From: Chaetorhynchus papuensis
Lineage: Eukaryota > Chordata > Aves > Passeriformes > Rhipiduridae
Length of the DNA stretch: 64,000 bases
Assembly (NCBI GenBank): GCA_013396525.1
Contig: VWYX01000730.1
Location: 369,092 to 433,091 of the forward strand
Reading direction: 5' to 3'
Shown: piece after piece, positions 36,701-46,328 of the stretch
Layout: each line of letters opens with the position of its first letter
How positions within the stretch are numbered: the first letter of the stretch is position 1
The notes under the pieces: model-generated
Told to the model about the DNA's origin: nothing
Seen by the model: only the letters and a program-made list of their open reading frames with translations
Database searches by the model: none
Program-made: the position numbers and the translations under genes

Positions 36701-39700
36701 GCTTATTTCTTGAGGTGTGGCTCTCACTGGACATAATTTCACAGGGAGGTGGTAAAGTCATCATCCCTGGAGGTGTTTGAGAGGTGTCTGGATCTGGTGC
36801 TGGGTGATGGTTTAATGGTTACAGTGGTAGTGCTGGGTGAACAGTTGGACTGAATGGTCTTAAAGGTCTCTTCCAGCCTTGGTGATTCTATGATAATGCT
36901 CCTGCTTCTCAGTGCTGAGAAGGAAGGACTACCTTGCATGTGCAACAGGCTGTGTCATACACCCAATTACTGTGTTTGGTTTTTTCATTTGAGTTGTTTT
37001 TTTGGGTTTTTTTTTTTGCCAGAGTTCACTGGTATATATTCAACTTGTCATTTGCCATAGTCATCCAGATAATTTCTTTAATGCTGCCATCTAGGTGTTT
37101 TTTTTATTTCATCCTTTGTTTGAGTCACTTAATCTCGTGTACAAGTAGAACCCTGCATTTGTCCCTATGAAATTGCAACCTTTCCTTTTTTTTCTTAGAC
37201 CATTTCTGTAATTAGTCAAGATGATTCAGATTTCTAATCCTGTCCTGCAACATGTTTTCAGCCTTTCCTAGTAGTTTTTATTATTTAATGTCAAAGAGAT
37301 CTAATTACATTGAAGTAGGTTGTTTATTAATACAAAGTCAGCACCAAATACATTTTGGTCAGGTTTGTCCTCTTTACATACTTAAAATATCTTCCATTAT
37401 TTGCATTTAACCTGGGTTTGAATACTGGTGCTGAAGTGAAAACATTACATAAAATTGTGCCCCCCGAGTATTTGAGACCTGTCAGAAAACCCACACCACA
37501 CTTAACTTACGTTTTCTCATTATTTTATAATATTTAAAACCTAAATAGGGAATAAACTTTTCACCACGGGAAAAAACCCTTCAGAAACAAACACAAAACC
37601 CAGCAGTGTTTGGCTATATATGTGTTTGGACCTGTTAGAGCAAGTCCAGAGTAGGTCCGCGAAGATGATCGGAGGGTTGGAGCACCTCTCCTGTGAGGAC
37701 GACTTGGGGTTGTTCAGCCTGGAGAAGAGAAGGCTGTGAGACCTCACTGCAGCCTTTCAGAACATAAAGGGAGCTTATAAAAAAGAGGGAGAGTGCCTTT
37801 TGACATTGTCCTGGTTTTAGACCAATTGGAGGAAAATATCCTCTGATAGAAGGCAGGTTTCAGCTGTCCCTCCTCCACCAGGTTCGGAAAGAAATTCCTC
37901 GGAGGAAAGTGTAAAAAGAAAAAACTATTTCTTTAACAAGTAAAGTGCATGCAAGCAAGGGAAAGGAATAATGCTAAATAATAAAACCTCTCACTGTGGA
38001 GAGAACCTAGTAGATTTTCAGAGTCTGCCAGTCTTTCACGTTTTCTGTGGGTGCGGTGTCTCTCTTTGAAGCTGGCCGAAGCTGGCTGTTAGGCGGGGGC
38101 CCCTCTGGGCCAACCAGTGTAGGGTCTCCCGGTGTGTTCTGGTATTCTTGAACAGTCCAGAAGAGAAGAAGAAACTGAAGTCCCAGGGAAGCAAAGGAGT
38201 TTAACTCTCTGTCTCTCTTCCAAGTAAAGGAGCCGAGAGCCAGGAAAAGCAGGAAGGTGCTTGCCTCCACTCTGCAGCAGCAGCAGCTCTCTCTGTGTCC
38301 TTGAAAACAAAATCGCTTTGAAAAGTTCTCCTGGCTTTTTTTTCCTTCTTTCTCTTGGAGCCAGTTTTAAAGGCACAGAAAGGCACAGGATTCATGTCTG
38401 GCCATGGAGCAGGTGTTAGGGGATACACATCATAAAGTCAGACATGGACAGATATTTTACGTGGACAAGGGGAACAGTTTTAACCTAGGAGAGATTTAAA
38501 TAGCTGTTAAAAAGAAATTCTTTAGTTCAGGGGTGGTGAGCTGCTGGCACAGGTTGCCCCAAGAAGTTCTGGATGCCCCATCCCTGGAAATGTTCAAGAC
38601 CAGGTTGGGTGGGGTCCTGCGCAGCCTGGTTTAGTGGAAGGTTTGCTGTCTGTGGCAGGGAGGTTGGCACTAGATGAGCTTTAAGATCTCTTCCCACCTG
38701 AGCCATTCTGTGCTAAATTTCTGATGAAGGTGGGACAGTATTTGCACAGAAGTCTTTGCTTTTGTCAGTTACTTGTATACAGCAGCAGCATTGACGGTTT
38801 TACTGTCCTGCACAGGAACACTGGCTTTCTTTGTGTGATCAAAGCATGTCCATAGATAAGCCTGTAGAAGAACAGCTTTTTCTGCATTTTTAAGCTTCCA
38901 AAATAGTGAGGGTTTTTCAATCCCTTCCCTCCTTATTTTTTGCTTTACTCCATCAGCTCCCTCAAGCAATGCTTTCAGTGGCAAAGCTCTTTTCTGGATC
39001 TACCCAGAAAGTCATACTGAATGGTATCTGGGAACCCCATCAGAGCTCCATGCTCTATCTGCACTACACTCCATACTGCTAACGCTGCACCTTTTGCACA
39101 ACTGCGAGATTTGTTTATGAGTGTACATCTGACGTTGTTCTAGTTCTGCATGGTGCTTGTACCAGGTCTAATTCCATTGCTCATCCTCTCCAATTTCCTG
39201 GCCCTCAGTATTGTCCAATGAGGTCACCTGTCTACCTGAAGTTTGACTGTCATCCTCTTTATTGACTGTTGTAATGTGGCCTGGTTTTTTGTTTTGCCTA
39301 GTTTTCATTTGTTTTTTTTTTTTTTTCTTTTTTTTCTTTCAACCTGTTCTTATTTGCAGACAATGTAATAAATTTTAACCATCTAACCAGATGTTAGAGA
39401 TGTGAACTCAGTGTAATAAATGAACATGATGGATTGTAACAACTTTATTCCTGTCTGTGCTTGCAGATTGTACATGGCAAGGATGAACTGACACCTGTAA
39501 ATGGGAAGCTGTCCTTTTGCATAAACAGAAATATGTGGTGCATTTGAGAGTTAGTTATTTTCCATGTGTGCAAATATATGGGGTTAAACAAGGGCTTGAT
39601 GAAGTGTTGACAGATTGGTGGTTTTTGCCACTCTTGTACTGGTACTGTAGAACAGACATTCCAAATAGCTGTCATTTGAATCTATGATTTGATAGTTAAA

Positions 39701-42700
39701 AGTCATAGATTTGGGGTTGTCTGGCTTCATTTTTTTTCAGTTACAGTTCATTGTAAGTTAAGTGAGCTTGTCTGAAATAGGCTTTGCAGTTTCTATTTTT
39801 TTAGGTGCTGTTTGCTGAATATGATGTTATGTAAATCTGTATTGAAATCACATGCCTTATAGGTTATGTTTTATGTCCCTGCAGGAGATCTGTATTGCAA
39901 AGCATAATGAGAAGATCCAGCATCGTCATCAGAGTGAGGAGGAGTACAAAATGCACCATACTGTTCAGCTAGTAAGTTTGAGTTTTCTGCTGTTGAGCTT
40001 AGCCTGTCATTAATAGCTTGCTAACCCACTCATTATACATAAATTAGGGGAACATTCAGAGTGATAGCTCTTTCAAAAAGATTGTGCTTATCCCTGACCT
40101 TTGTACCGTGGATTTCTATGTCATATTATGCTGGTAAGGGGAGTATAGAGTTGTGTTGGGATGACACTGGAAACAAGTAAGTAGAACTGTTCTTTATGCT
40201 AGGCTGACAGTCTCAGGGATTGCTGTTTGTTTTTGTGTGCACATAGATGATTCTGAACATCTCCGAGTACCGTGTCCGGTGTGCTGATAGGAGTAAGGAA
40301 ATCACACACATTTATTCTTGAATCTTAATAAGCTTGTTCATTATTTTTCTTTTCTCTACAAAAGAAATCACTTGCATTATGTTGTATGAAGTATGTAGTT
40401 CCAGCTGTATGCTCCAGAATTCTCTGCACAGTCTCATTGCAGAGAATAGGCTAGCTAGTCTGACTGTTGTGTTAAACTTTATCTAATGATAGTTAGACTT
40501 TATCTTAAAGAATATTCAAATACTTGGCTAAGTCTTGAGAGCTGATATAATACAGTATTTAATAAAGATCACTGACAAAGGATGCATTGAAATACAAGTC
40601 TTTTTAATTCAGGCTTCAATTAGATTAACAAGAGTGATTCTATTTCATCCTTATACACATTTAACACTGATATGTTTGTCCAGGAAGTCAGCTGCATAAT
40701 TTATTTTATGGAAAGGCTACTTGTCAAAGGCAGTATGTATTGGAATATTCTCTCAGGAATTTTAAAAAAATATTTTTTTTTCACCAGTTCTTACAATAAG
40801 GCATAGGAAATTACTGTGTGGACTGTAGCCCATTTATCACTCTTACAAATAAGACTTGTCAAAGTCAAAGGACTTCCTTGTCTCTCAAGTACTACAAAAC
40901 TTTATAGTTGCCTGCTTGAATTATATAAAGAACCTTATGCTAATTTTTTGGGTTTGTGTGGGGTTTTCCTGGTAAAAATGTGACTGAAAAATTCTAGTGT
41001 TATGGTAGAATGGGTTTTAAGTTACTGGTTTTCGTTAAGAATTTTGAAAAGATAACTATCTTAGAAAACTTTCAAAAAGGGGCGTCCAAATTTGAAGCCA
41101 AATAAGAATTGCAATTTTACTATTTTACTTAAAAGTGAAACAAATCCAAAGAAACAAATCCCCTAAAACAAAAAATTACCCTCGAGTCTGAGGCTGCTTC
41201 AGGAAAAGTTTGATCTGAATGCATATGTGACATTCAGGTACAGTGATAGAACTGCTTTTCTTCTTTTCCTTATGCTTCTGTTCTAACTTCTTTGCCCATT
41301 GCTCTCTTATTTTCTTTTATCACATGATTCTTCTCTTCACCTTTTTCTGTTTTCTGTCCTTGCTATTTTTCAGACATGCTCTCCTCTTTCTCTCCCTAAT
41401 GCATCTATCCTTCCTTCCTTCCACATCACAGGAGTTGGCTTTTTATGAAGGACACCAGGCCACTAGCTGACTTACGAAAATGGCAGGCAGACACTGCTTT
41501 TGTGGTGACTGAATGAGAGTAAAAGGTTCATATAAGTGATCAGAATTTTTGATTAAGAAGATGTGCTTTCAAAAGTAATATTAAATACTGTGAGTCATCT
41601 TAAGAATTAAAGCTGCTGTTTCTGCTCAGGGTTTTTGCTTTGTAGTGAGCTGTTACATCACTTTTCCTGATAGCTTCTGAATTTGCATGGAGTGAATTTT
41701 CAGCTTCTGGTAATTAGCTTCCATTTCCAGTAAATTTGACTGAGGATTTAGTGTTTGTTTCAAAGGTGTAGTAACCTTGCTGAAGCTCTGTGAGAAAGGA
41801 TGGTTAGTTAAAGGAGATATATCCAAAGGTGTGTTTCCCATAAGGTAAAATTGCTGTACAAGAAAAAACACAACTGTCCTAGGTGCAGGGAAGAGCTTGA
41901 GGCATTTTCTTAAGTGCAATTACATAAAATCAAGCTGGATTAAATAACAAAAGGCTTGAGTAAATACAAACCTTATATTTACTGTTGTAAATGTAAGTGT
42001 GAAAACATTTAGTTAATTTGCTCACTGTTGGGTTTAAAACTTTGTGATGCTGTGTTCTGTGAGTTCTGGTACTTCGAAAATACTAATGTGACTTGTTTAA
42101 ATGGGCAGCCTTGCAATTTGGACTGTCATTTTGTTCTTGGTATGAGGGGAAAATGGATGCTGGTTTGCTCTCTGGCTAATTTATGCAATTTTAGTTCAAG
42201 GGGGCTTCTTTCAGTATAGCATTTTGTCAGTTGTTATTTCACGTCTCTCGAAGTAACAAGTCTTCCAAGTGTTCTGTTTGAGATTGAAATGTTTTTTTAC
42301 TGAGCTTTGTGTTTCTTTGAGAAAACAAACCAGGAAATGTATACTATTTTTTAAGGGAAAGCCAAAGTCCAAGTTTTGAAGTTATGCTTGTTTGAGAAGA
42401 ATCTTTTAAAGTAACTCTTCACATTTAGGAGAAGAGTTTTTTCTAATGAAGCCAAATAGAACCCTGGATGTAATATTAACATGTTTTCCATGTATTTTCT
42501 CAGAAACGAGATCAGTTGCAAGATGAAGAGGAAAGAAAGAGCTCCTGGGTTAGTCAGGAACGACAGAAAACCCTGGACAGACTTCGTACATTTAAGCAGG
42601 TAACAGAACAACAGTTGTTCTTGTCTGGCAGTTTCCTTTCCCAAAGAAGTTTTCTTGCATTCCAGGACTACACTATGCTGTTAGGGATTCTCTTTCATTG

Positions 42701-45700
42701 TATAGTTAACTGGTCTTTGGGAAATTCACAACAAAATAAGGCATTGGTGCTTACAGATTCCTCTGGCTATTGCATTCCCAGTGCCATAGTAAGTTTCTGT
42801 TCACCCTTACACCTGTACCTTGTGACAAGACACTTGGCAAGTGTTCCTAAAAGAAGTACAGTCTAAACTGTACTTCCCACAAAGAGCGTTGTCACCAGAC
42901 ATGCCTCCTACCGCTGATTGCTACAATACATGCCAATGCCTGCCCCTCCTTACTACAATGGAGCCTTCAGAAAATGCATAGAAAGTGGAATGAAGGGGAA
43001 GGATTAAGAAAAGGGCTGAGAGTGCAAGAAAACAGACACTGTATTAATTGGTGAAGAATTTTTGTTGAATACATTAAAAAAAACAAAGGTATGAGAATTT
43101 TCTTTGCTGGAATGTTGTCTTTTTCAGCAGTACACTCTTCATGTCCTTATTGTTTGCAAGGCTCTTGAATTCCATAACTTCTGTAAATTGAAGCAAATTT
43201 ACTTATTTTAACCAGCAACTCTTCATGAGCTGACTTTTTCTATTAACTTAGTAATATTGTTACATGTTACTACTTTAGGCCTACCACAATTGTGCAAAAT
43301 GTATTAGACTTGTTTTTCAGAAGCAGCTTAATTTTTTGCTTTAAAAAGGCTATGGATTAAACCAGTATGAAAAGAATGACTATAAGGCAGCAAATTTAAG
43401 AACTAAAATTAAGTCTGAAAACCTTTGATGTTCTCAAGATACACCTTTTAAAACAGTATGATTCATATATAAGACCAGTGTATTAAGTCAGAGAGACTCT
43501 GACTGGTCTACATTTCCAGAGGGAGCCATTCACCAGTTTTAGAAGAGGAAAGCAAGAGGGAATTTTGAATTTTGGTTTCCAGAAAAAAACCATTTTTGAA
43601 TGTGCCTTCGGATTCTTAGTGAAATCCTAATTCTAACCCATGTATATCACTGACTAGACTAATCATACTTAAACTGTGGCTTAAATAAGAATAAAAACTA
43701 AGACTATGAATAACTTTTTCATAAAGGTGGGGATATCTTTGCTTTGGTTTTACATACAGAGCAAAAATGAAAGTTGTTTGTCAGAAATGACAGGTATGTA
43801 AAATCTAAAATAGTTCATTGCACGTGCTTACCTAATTGTCAATACCTTATTCACTTTAGCGGTACCCTGGGCAAGTAATTCTTAAATCAACCAGACTACG
43901 GCTGGCTCATGCAAGAAGAAAATGTGCAGCCAGCTCAGTGCCCTGTGTTGAGCAGCCTCAATCTTTGCCAGCAAGCATACAAACCCAAGAGAAGAGCGAA
44001 GAGGTGGATTTGGAAAAAGCAGTTCAGCCTTTGCAAGTGCAGGAATCCACAAGCCTGAAACAACTTGAGGATGTCTCCTTGCCTCCTAATGGTGTTACCT
44101 CTGAGCTGCCCCACGTTAGCACTTCTCCGCTCCCCAGTGACCAGCTTCAGCCAGAGACTGCTGCTGGAGTTCAGCTTCCACCCCCTTTGCCTCCGCCACC
44201 TCCACCTCCGCCTCCACCCTTGCCCTCCAAGGAAGATGCCACCAAACCCTTACAGAAAAGTGACAGCTTTGTCAAGCGTCAGAGTGTGGAGAAGGGAGTC
44301 CAGCACTCTTCTGGCATCCCACCAGCACATCTGTTTGATAGCAGTCAGCTAGTCAGTGCCAAGAAGAAGCTTAAGAAGACCGGTGATCTAGAGGGTTTAC
44401 AGAGGAGGAGAGGTAATGTTTTAATTTCTGCACATTTAATTTAAAATGTATTGTTATTAATTTAAAAATTGTAGTGCACATCAGTTCATCTTTATAATTG
44501 TTCTGTAGGAAAGTGTATGCTGTGATTAATTTATTGTTAAATCTGTTTTAGCTGACAGATGCTGACAACTCGAACATTAGGGCTTTTACGACAGTGTGGC
44601 ATACTTGTTCAGTGGGAAAACACTTGTGAAACTGTCTCTACACTGTACCATGTTAGACTAGATAGAAAATGGACCTAAATGCTGTTTAAAAGAATATTTA
44701 CATATCTACTTACTGCCAGCCTTGCAAATACTCTATGCTTCACCTGAGGATATAGAGTTTTATTTAATAACAGAATAACAATAATTTTTATGTAGTCCTA
44801 TTGTAGTCCTATTGTTTATTTTACTGATTCATATTTTATCTTGCAATTTTTTATGGAACACCTATTGTGTGTGCAGTTTTATATACATCATAATATGACA
44901 AATATAAATTCAGATTAATCAACTCTCTTAAGAATATTGTTAATGTCTGCAGCAGCACTCTACCTGCTGCTTCATATCCCCTGAGATGTTCCAAGGTTCT
45001 AAGTGGCTTCAGAACTTCGTTTCTGTATGACAGACAGGTGCTTTACAGTCCTTAACCTTCCTCCTTCAAATGTGCAGTCCTGTCTCTCTCTTTCCCTTGG
45101 GTCTGTTTTGTCTGGGCCCTTAGTGGGATGGACAGAGCCTGTTCATAAATGCAAAACAGGTTTTGAAAAACATATTCTACAATGTACAAAAAAGAACTGG
45201 AGATGGATATATATTGAATGGCAAGTGCTGCACAAGTGCTATTGTATGTGAGGTGTTTAAACCATTGTACTTTATTATAATGCATTCTCTGGGATGAAGA
45301 TCTTGTCCACTCTTGGCTCTTCAAAGAGCCAAACCCTGGTTTTTATTTTTGCAAAACAACTAGTTTCAAAATTAGTGATAAAGGAGGGATTTGCCATAAC
45401 AAACCGTCTCTGACTTCTTTGTTCTCATTAATTGTAAATGAAGAGAATTTTTATAACCATGCTGGGACTAGATGGTAGCAAATACATGAACCCAGAGAAG
45501 CATGCTCTTGCAATTGACTGTAATGCTGCTTCCCTCACTGGCAGGTTGTAGTGGGTTGAACCACCACGACACACGTAGAAATAGTCATGTAGTAGGTAAA
45601 ATTAGCCATAAAATGCAAGTGGTAAGAATGGATTGCACAGTCCAGTACCTAAGACATATACTCATACCTGAGTTTCAAAGTAAAAAGATAATGCAGTAAA

Positions 45701-46328
45701 CGCTTTCATTACGTTGAATTCCTTGAAGCTTATTTGATTTTCCTGACTGCAGACAGAAAGGCCACATTGCTCCAAAAGTTTTACTTACAGACAAGAAGTT
45801 AAGTGGTTACAAAAATTTCAATTGTCTGTATAAACCAGTTTTGACCTGGTAGTAAGGAAGATTATTTAGAGGCTAAAACAGTATTGGAGCTACCATTATG
45901 CTTATGGTATGGGACTATCACATTAATAGTATGCAGGTACTTTTTGGTCTGTAGGAAATAAAAATTAAGACTGATAAAATTTAGTGAAAATAATACTGAA
46001 GGTCTTTTGATTTACTGCAGTGAGTTCCCCGATGGATGAAGTGCTGGCTTCCTTGAAACGTGGCAGCTTTCACTTAAGAAAAGTTGAGCAGAGAAGTCTC
46101 CCTCCTTTTCCTGATGAAGATGATAGCAATAACATCTTGGCACAGATCAGGAAAGGGGTGAAACTGAAGAAAGTACAGAAAGATGTTTTGAGAGAATCCT
46201 TTACAATTCTGCCTGATACTGACCCTCTGACAAGGAGCATCCATGAAGCATTGCGAAGGATTAAGGAAGCATCACCTGAATCAGAGGATGAAGAGGAGAG
46301 TTTGCCTTGCACAGACTGGGAAAACTAA
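6657..46328 (+). CDS. JMY: JMY gene, coding exons 2-11 (partial: first exon outside window)
   Basis: Ten exons join in frame to 672 codons and a TAA stop; mammalian JMY is about 980-990 residues, so roughly 310 residues from the large first exon are missing to the left. JMY is a p300/p53 cofactor that also nucleates actin filaments directly and activates Arp2/3. It works in the nucleus and at cytoplasmic membranes in motility and autophagy (family knowledge). Seen here in order: the JMY/WHAMM-type region containing FIRCSGGCVGLKNRL, a long charged coiled coil (about codons 43-386), a proline tract, three WH2 motifs ending LKKT, LRKV and LKKV, a connector helix and an acidic tail ending CTDWEN. 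Three WH2 motifs and this tail separate it from WHAMM, which has two. No frameshift or internal stop was found. The numbering as exons 2-11 assumes a single upstream coding exon. Confidence 0.95.
6783..7208 (+). other. JMY: JMY intron 2 (426 bp)
   Basis: Short intron with a weak donor (GTAGAA) and a good acceptor. No repeat or ORF of note apart from read-through of exon 2 to a stop at 6900-6902. Confidence 0.88.
7209..7382 (+). CDS. JMY: JMY exon 3 (58 codons)
   Basis: A pyrimidine-rich acceptor (TTTTTCTTCAG) precedes LLEKHKNTESMVELLELYQ, and the exon ends ...LRRQQIK at AAG|GTAGGG. Phase 0 at both ends. It encodes the start of the helical, charged region and the very conserved stretch around AEATTELYQYLLQPFRDMRE, which is typical of the JMY/WHAMM family. 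Confidence 0.95.
17800..18234 (+). other. Unrecognised 144-codon ORF inside JMY intron 3
   Basis: An ATG-initiated ORF whose first 40 codons are AT-rich and look intronic. From about 17918 the composition turns GC-richer and the product becomes hydrophilic (segments such as KTASPEAPKGLLKFAATQ and KVIDLIETQVGAVFREA). I do not recognise a domain. The block runs toward the LTR at 18645, so it may be a remnant of a retroelement or retrocopy. It may equally be a chance ORF. Confidence 0.25.
18645..19209 (+). mobile_element. Solo-type ERV LTR (avian), copy 1
   Basis: Starts TGTCATAGTTTA and ends near CCAAAACGAGCACA, with the inner phrases TTGAGATAAAAACAGTTTAA, CAGGTGTTCAGCCATCTCCA and GAGAAGCAGAAAAGGCC that define a common avian ERV LTR. 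The same phrases recur at 26015-26524. No adjoining gag, pol or env coding was recognised, so it is probably a solo LTR or a truncated one. No clear target duplication was found, so the ends are approximate. Confidence 0.8.
19983..20031. other. (TG)n run ending in a 35-N assembly gap
   Basis: A TG dinucleotide run is followed by N from 19997 to 20031. The assembly evidently broke at a microsatellite, so the true length here is unknown. Confidence 0.95.
21262..21412 (+). CDS. JMY: JMY exon 4 (50 codons + 1 nt)
   Basis: The acceptor TTATTTTCAG opens ISIENDYLGPRRIES, and the exon ends ...EITAKTQK with one extra G before the donor GTAGTT (phase 1). The split codon becomes GCG (Ala) with the next exon. 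Contains the conserved DWQKKAHMAVLSIQDLTVKY segment of the coiled-coil region. Confidence 0.95.
21413..23226 (+). other. JMY: JMY intron 4 (1.8 kb)
   Basis: AT-rich, with T-runs at 22571 and 22978. No repeat family or gene recognised. Confidence 0.9.
23227..23396 (+). CDS. JMY: JMY exon 5 (57 codons)
   Basis: The acceptor TTTCTGTAG leads into AVYDRMRADQKKFGK, and the exon ends ...HTLKEE at GAG|GTAATT in phase 0. Strongly helical and charged, part of the long coiled coil. A 125-codon ORF on the opposite strand (23112-23489) is its shadow. Confidence 0.95.
24001..24750. repeat. Direct tandem duplication, period 391 bp
   Basis: Two copies: 24001-24358 and about 24391-24749. The first ~195 bp of each are clearly diverged (several mismatches per 20 bases, with small indels). 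The last 162 bp (24197-24358 versus 24588-24749) are identical base for base. An undetermined N at 24359 sits exactly at the end of the identical block in copy 1. Confidence 0.93.
25600..25866 (+). repeat. CR1 LINE 3' end (sense)
   Basis: Contains TTAGGAAGAAATTCATTACT, CACTGGAACAGGTTGCCCGG, AGTGTCCCTGCCCATGGTGG and CCCTTCCAACTCAAACCACT, ending near TGTATGATTT. This is the canonical CR1 3' region with its terminal octamer remnant. Confidence 0.92.
26015..26524 (+). mobile_element. ERV LTR (avian), copy 2
   Basis: Same family and orientation as the LTR at 18645: shares GTTGAGATAAA, CAGTTTAATAGG, CAGGTGTTCAGCCATCTCCA, AAAAAGCAGAAAAGGCC and AGCAATAAC, and ends CCAAAACCAGCACA. The 5' end is degraded, with no clear TGT start. 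Copies differ by many substitutions and small indels, so they are separate old insertions, not the two ends of one young provirus. Confidence 0.8.
29154..29319 (+). CDS. JMY: JMY exon 6 (55 codons + 1 nt)
   Basis: The acceptor follows a (TTTG)n run and a pyrimidine tract (TTTATTTAG). The reading is MQSLKGGTEALAHLD through the heptad-like LEADYYDLQLQLYEVQFEI, ending ...SIRRLMS plus G before GTGCTT (phase 1). It joins in frame either to the exon at 32640 (S-E-K-R-D-E, the conserved mammalian-type join) or to the candidate cassette exon at 29728. Confidence 0.94.
29320..32639 (+). other. JMY: JMY intron 6 (3.3 kb; contains candidate cassette exon)
   Basis: If the block at 29728-29808 is not an exon this is a single intron. 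A 115-codon ORF at 31722-32069 and a facing one at 31433-31783 look random. No repeat family was recognised, though 31720-32300 is somewhat GC-richer than its surroundings. Confidence 0.85.
29728..29808 (+). CDS. JMY: Candidate JMY cassette exon (27 codons, unconfirmed)
   Basis: This 81-bp block follows a good acceptor (TGTTATTTCAG) and is followed by GTACGC. It starts and ends in phase 1, exactly matching the exons on either side, so inclusion adds 27 residues (D-L-E-Q-Q-C-K-L-Y through N-C-G-N) between RLMS and EKRDE with no stop. A second donor (GTAAAT at 29815) would give 87 bp, also in frame. I do not recall this insertion in mammalian JMY. A chance open block between splice-like dinucleotides is a real alternative. 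Confidence 0.35.
32640..32827 (+). CDS. JMY: JMY exon 7 (63 codons)
   Basis: The acceptor CTTTAAAACAG is followed by AG-AAG-AGA, completing the Glu codon (EKRDEVVYYDTYESMEA). The exon ends ...KAYLRNKK at AAG|GTACTG, phase 0. It encodes the distal coiled coil, rich in Glu, Lys and Gln (KEELQKLQQKIRQLEARRG). Confidence 0.95.
34457..34515. repeat. A/C-rich low-complexity tract
   Basis: Runs of A interrupted by single or double C (AAAACAAAAAACAAAAAAC pattern). It generates spurious Lys/Asn-rich and Phe-rich ORFs on the two strands. Confidence 0.9.
36735..36895 (+). repeat. CR1 LINE 3' end (sense, short)
   Basis: Contains CATCCCTGGAGGTGTTTGAG, TTGGACTGAATGGTCTTAAA and GGTGATTCTATGATAA at the end, the usual CR1 3' terminus. 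Confidence 0.9.
37625..37806 (+). repeat. CR1 LINE, left part (interrupted by LTR)
   Basis: CCAGAGTAGGTCCGCGAAGA, AGGGTTGGAGCACCTCTCCT and TTCAGCCTGGAGAAGAGAAG are typical CR1 internal phrases. The copy breaks at GACAT (37802-37806) and resumes at 38441. Confidence 0.88.
37807..38440 (+). mobile_element. Complete solo LTR (634 bp) inserted in a CR1
   Basis: Begins TGTCCTGGTTTTAG and ends CATAAAGTCA, i.e. TG...CA termini, and is bracketed by the perfect 5-bp direct repeat GACAT (37802-37806 and 38441-38445). It interrupts a CR1 whose two halves are otherwise collinear. No retroviral coding sequence is present. Several overlapping - strand ORFs inside it are chance ORFs. A different family from the LTRs at 18645 and 26015. 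Confidence 0.9.
38441..38712 (+). repeat. CR1 LINE, right part (3' end)
   Basis: Continues the CR1 after the LTR: GGACAAGGGGAACAGTTTTA, GGCACAGGTTGCCCCAAGAA, GTTCAAGACCAGGTTGGGTG and the TTAGTGGAAGG...GATGAGCTTTAAGATC ending near CCATTCTGTGC. Confidence 0.9.
39885..39971 (+). CDS. JMY: JMY exon 8 (29 codons)
   Basis: The acceptor TGTCCCTGCAG precedes EICIAKHNEKIQHRHQ, ending ...MHHTVQL at CTA|GTAAGT, a near-consensus donor. Phase 0 at both ends, so skipping it would keep the frame. Coiled-coil end region. Confidence 0.95.
39972..42503 (+). other. JMY: JMY intron 8 (2.5 kb)
   Basis: AT-rich; no repeat family or gene recognised. A pyrimidine-rich stretch near 41250-41430 produces a hydrophobic spurious ORF. 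Confidence 0.9.
42504..42599 (+). CDS. JMY: JMY exon 9 (32 codons)
   Basis: The acceptor TATTTTCTCAG precedes KRDQLQDEEERKSSWVSQ, ending ...RLRTFKQ at CAG|GTAACA. Phase 0 at both ends. Last exon of the coiled coil; an ORF continuing to 42866 is intronic read-through. Confidence 0.95.
42600..43859 (+). other. JMY: JMY intron 9 (1.3 kb)
   Basis: No repeat or other feature recognised. Confidence 0.9.
43860..44412 (+). CDS. JMY: JMY exon 10: proline-rich linker and first WH2
   Basis: The acceptor TTCACTTTAG precedes RYPGQVILKSTRLRLAHARR. A low-complexity Ser/Glu/Gln linker follows, then PPPL-P10-LP at 44178-44225 (the profilin-type polyproline tract feeding actin to the WH2 motifs). The first WH2 motif lies at 44328-44381 (HLFDSSQLVSAKKKLKKT). 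The exon ends ...GLQRRR plus G at GTAATG, phase 1. The linker is the least conserved part of JMY, so its length and proline number are expected to differ among species. Confidence 0.94.
44413..46020 (+). other. JMY: JMY intron 10 (1.6 kb)
   Basis: No repeat or other feature recognised. It separates the first WH2 motif from the second and third. Confidence 0.9.
46021..46328 (+). CDS. JMY: JMY last coding exon: WH2-2, WH2-3, connector and acidic tail
   Basis: The acceptor GATTTACTGCAG completes a Val codon and reads VSSPMDEVLASLKRG. The second WH2 motif is at 46032-46085 (ending LRKV) and the third at 46128-46175 (NNILAQIRKGVKLKKV). The connector helix (DPLTRSIHEALRRI) and acidic stretch (SEDEEESLPCTDWEN) that bind Arp2/3 follow, with the conserved Trp near the end. 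Stop TAA at 46326-46328. Confidence 0.97.

Larger units (their letters stand above)
32828..39884 (+). other. JMY: JMY intron 7 (7.1 kb)
   Basis: Holds an A/C-rich low-complexity run (about 34457-34515), a T-run (35158-35171), a CR1 end (36735-36895), a CR1 split by a solo LTR (about 37625-38712) and a T/C-rich run (about 39309-39341). The remaining sequence shows nothing recognised. Confidence 0.9.

Noticed and set aside
38007..38428. Three overlapping - strand ORFs of 75-95 codons
   Set aside because: They lie inside the solo LTR in different frames and show no protein family resemblance.
43938..44352. Alternative reading frame ORF (95 codons from 44065) in exon 10
   Set aside because: Leu/Arg/His-rich shadow of the proline-rich linker; the JMY frame is strongly supported.
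6657..46328. Assignment to WHAMM instead of JMY
   Set aside because: WHAMM shares the central region but has two WH2 motifs; three WH2 motifs and the CTDWEN tail fit JMY.
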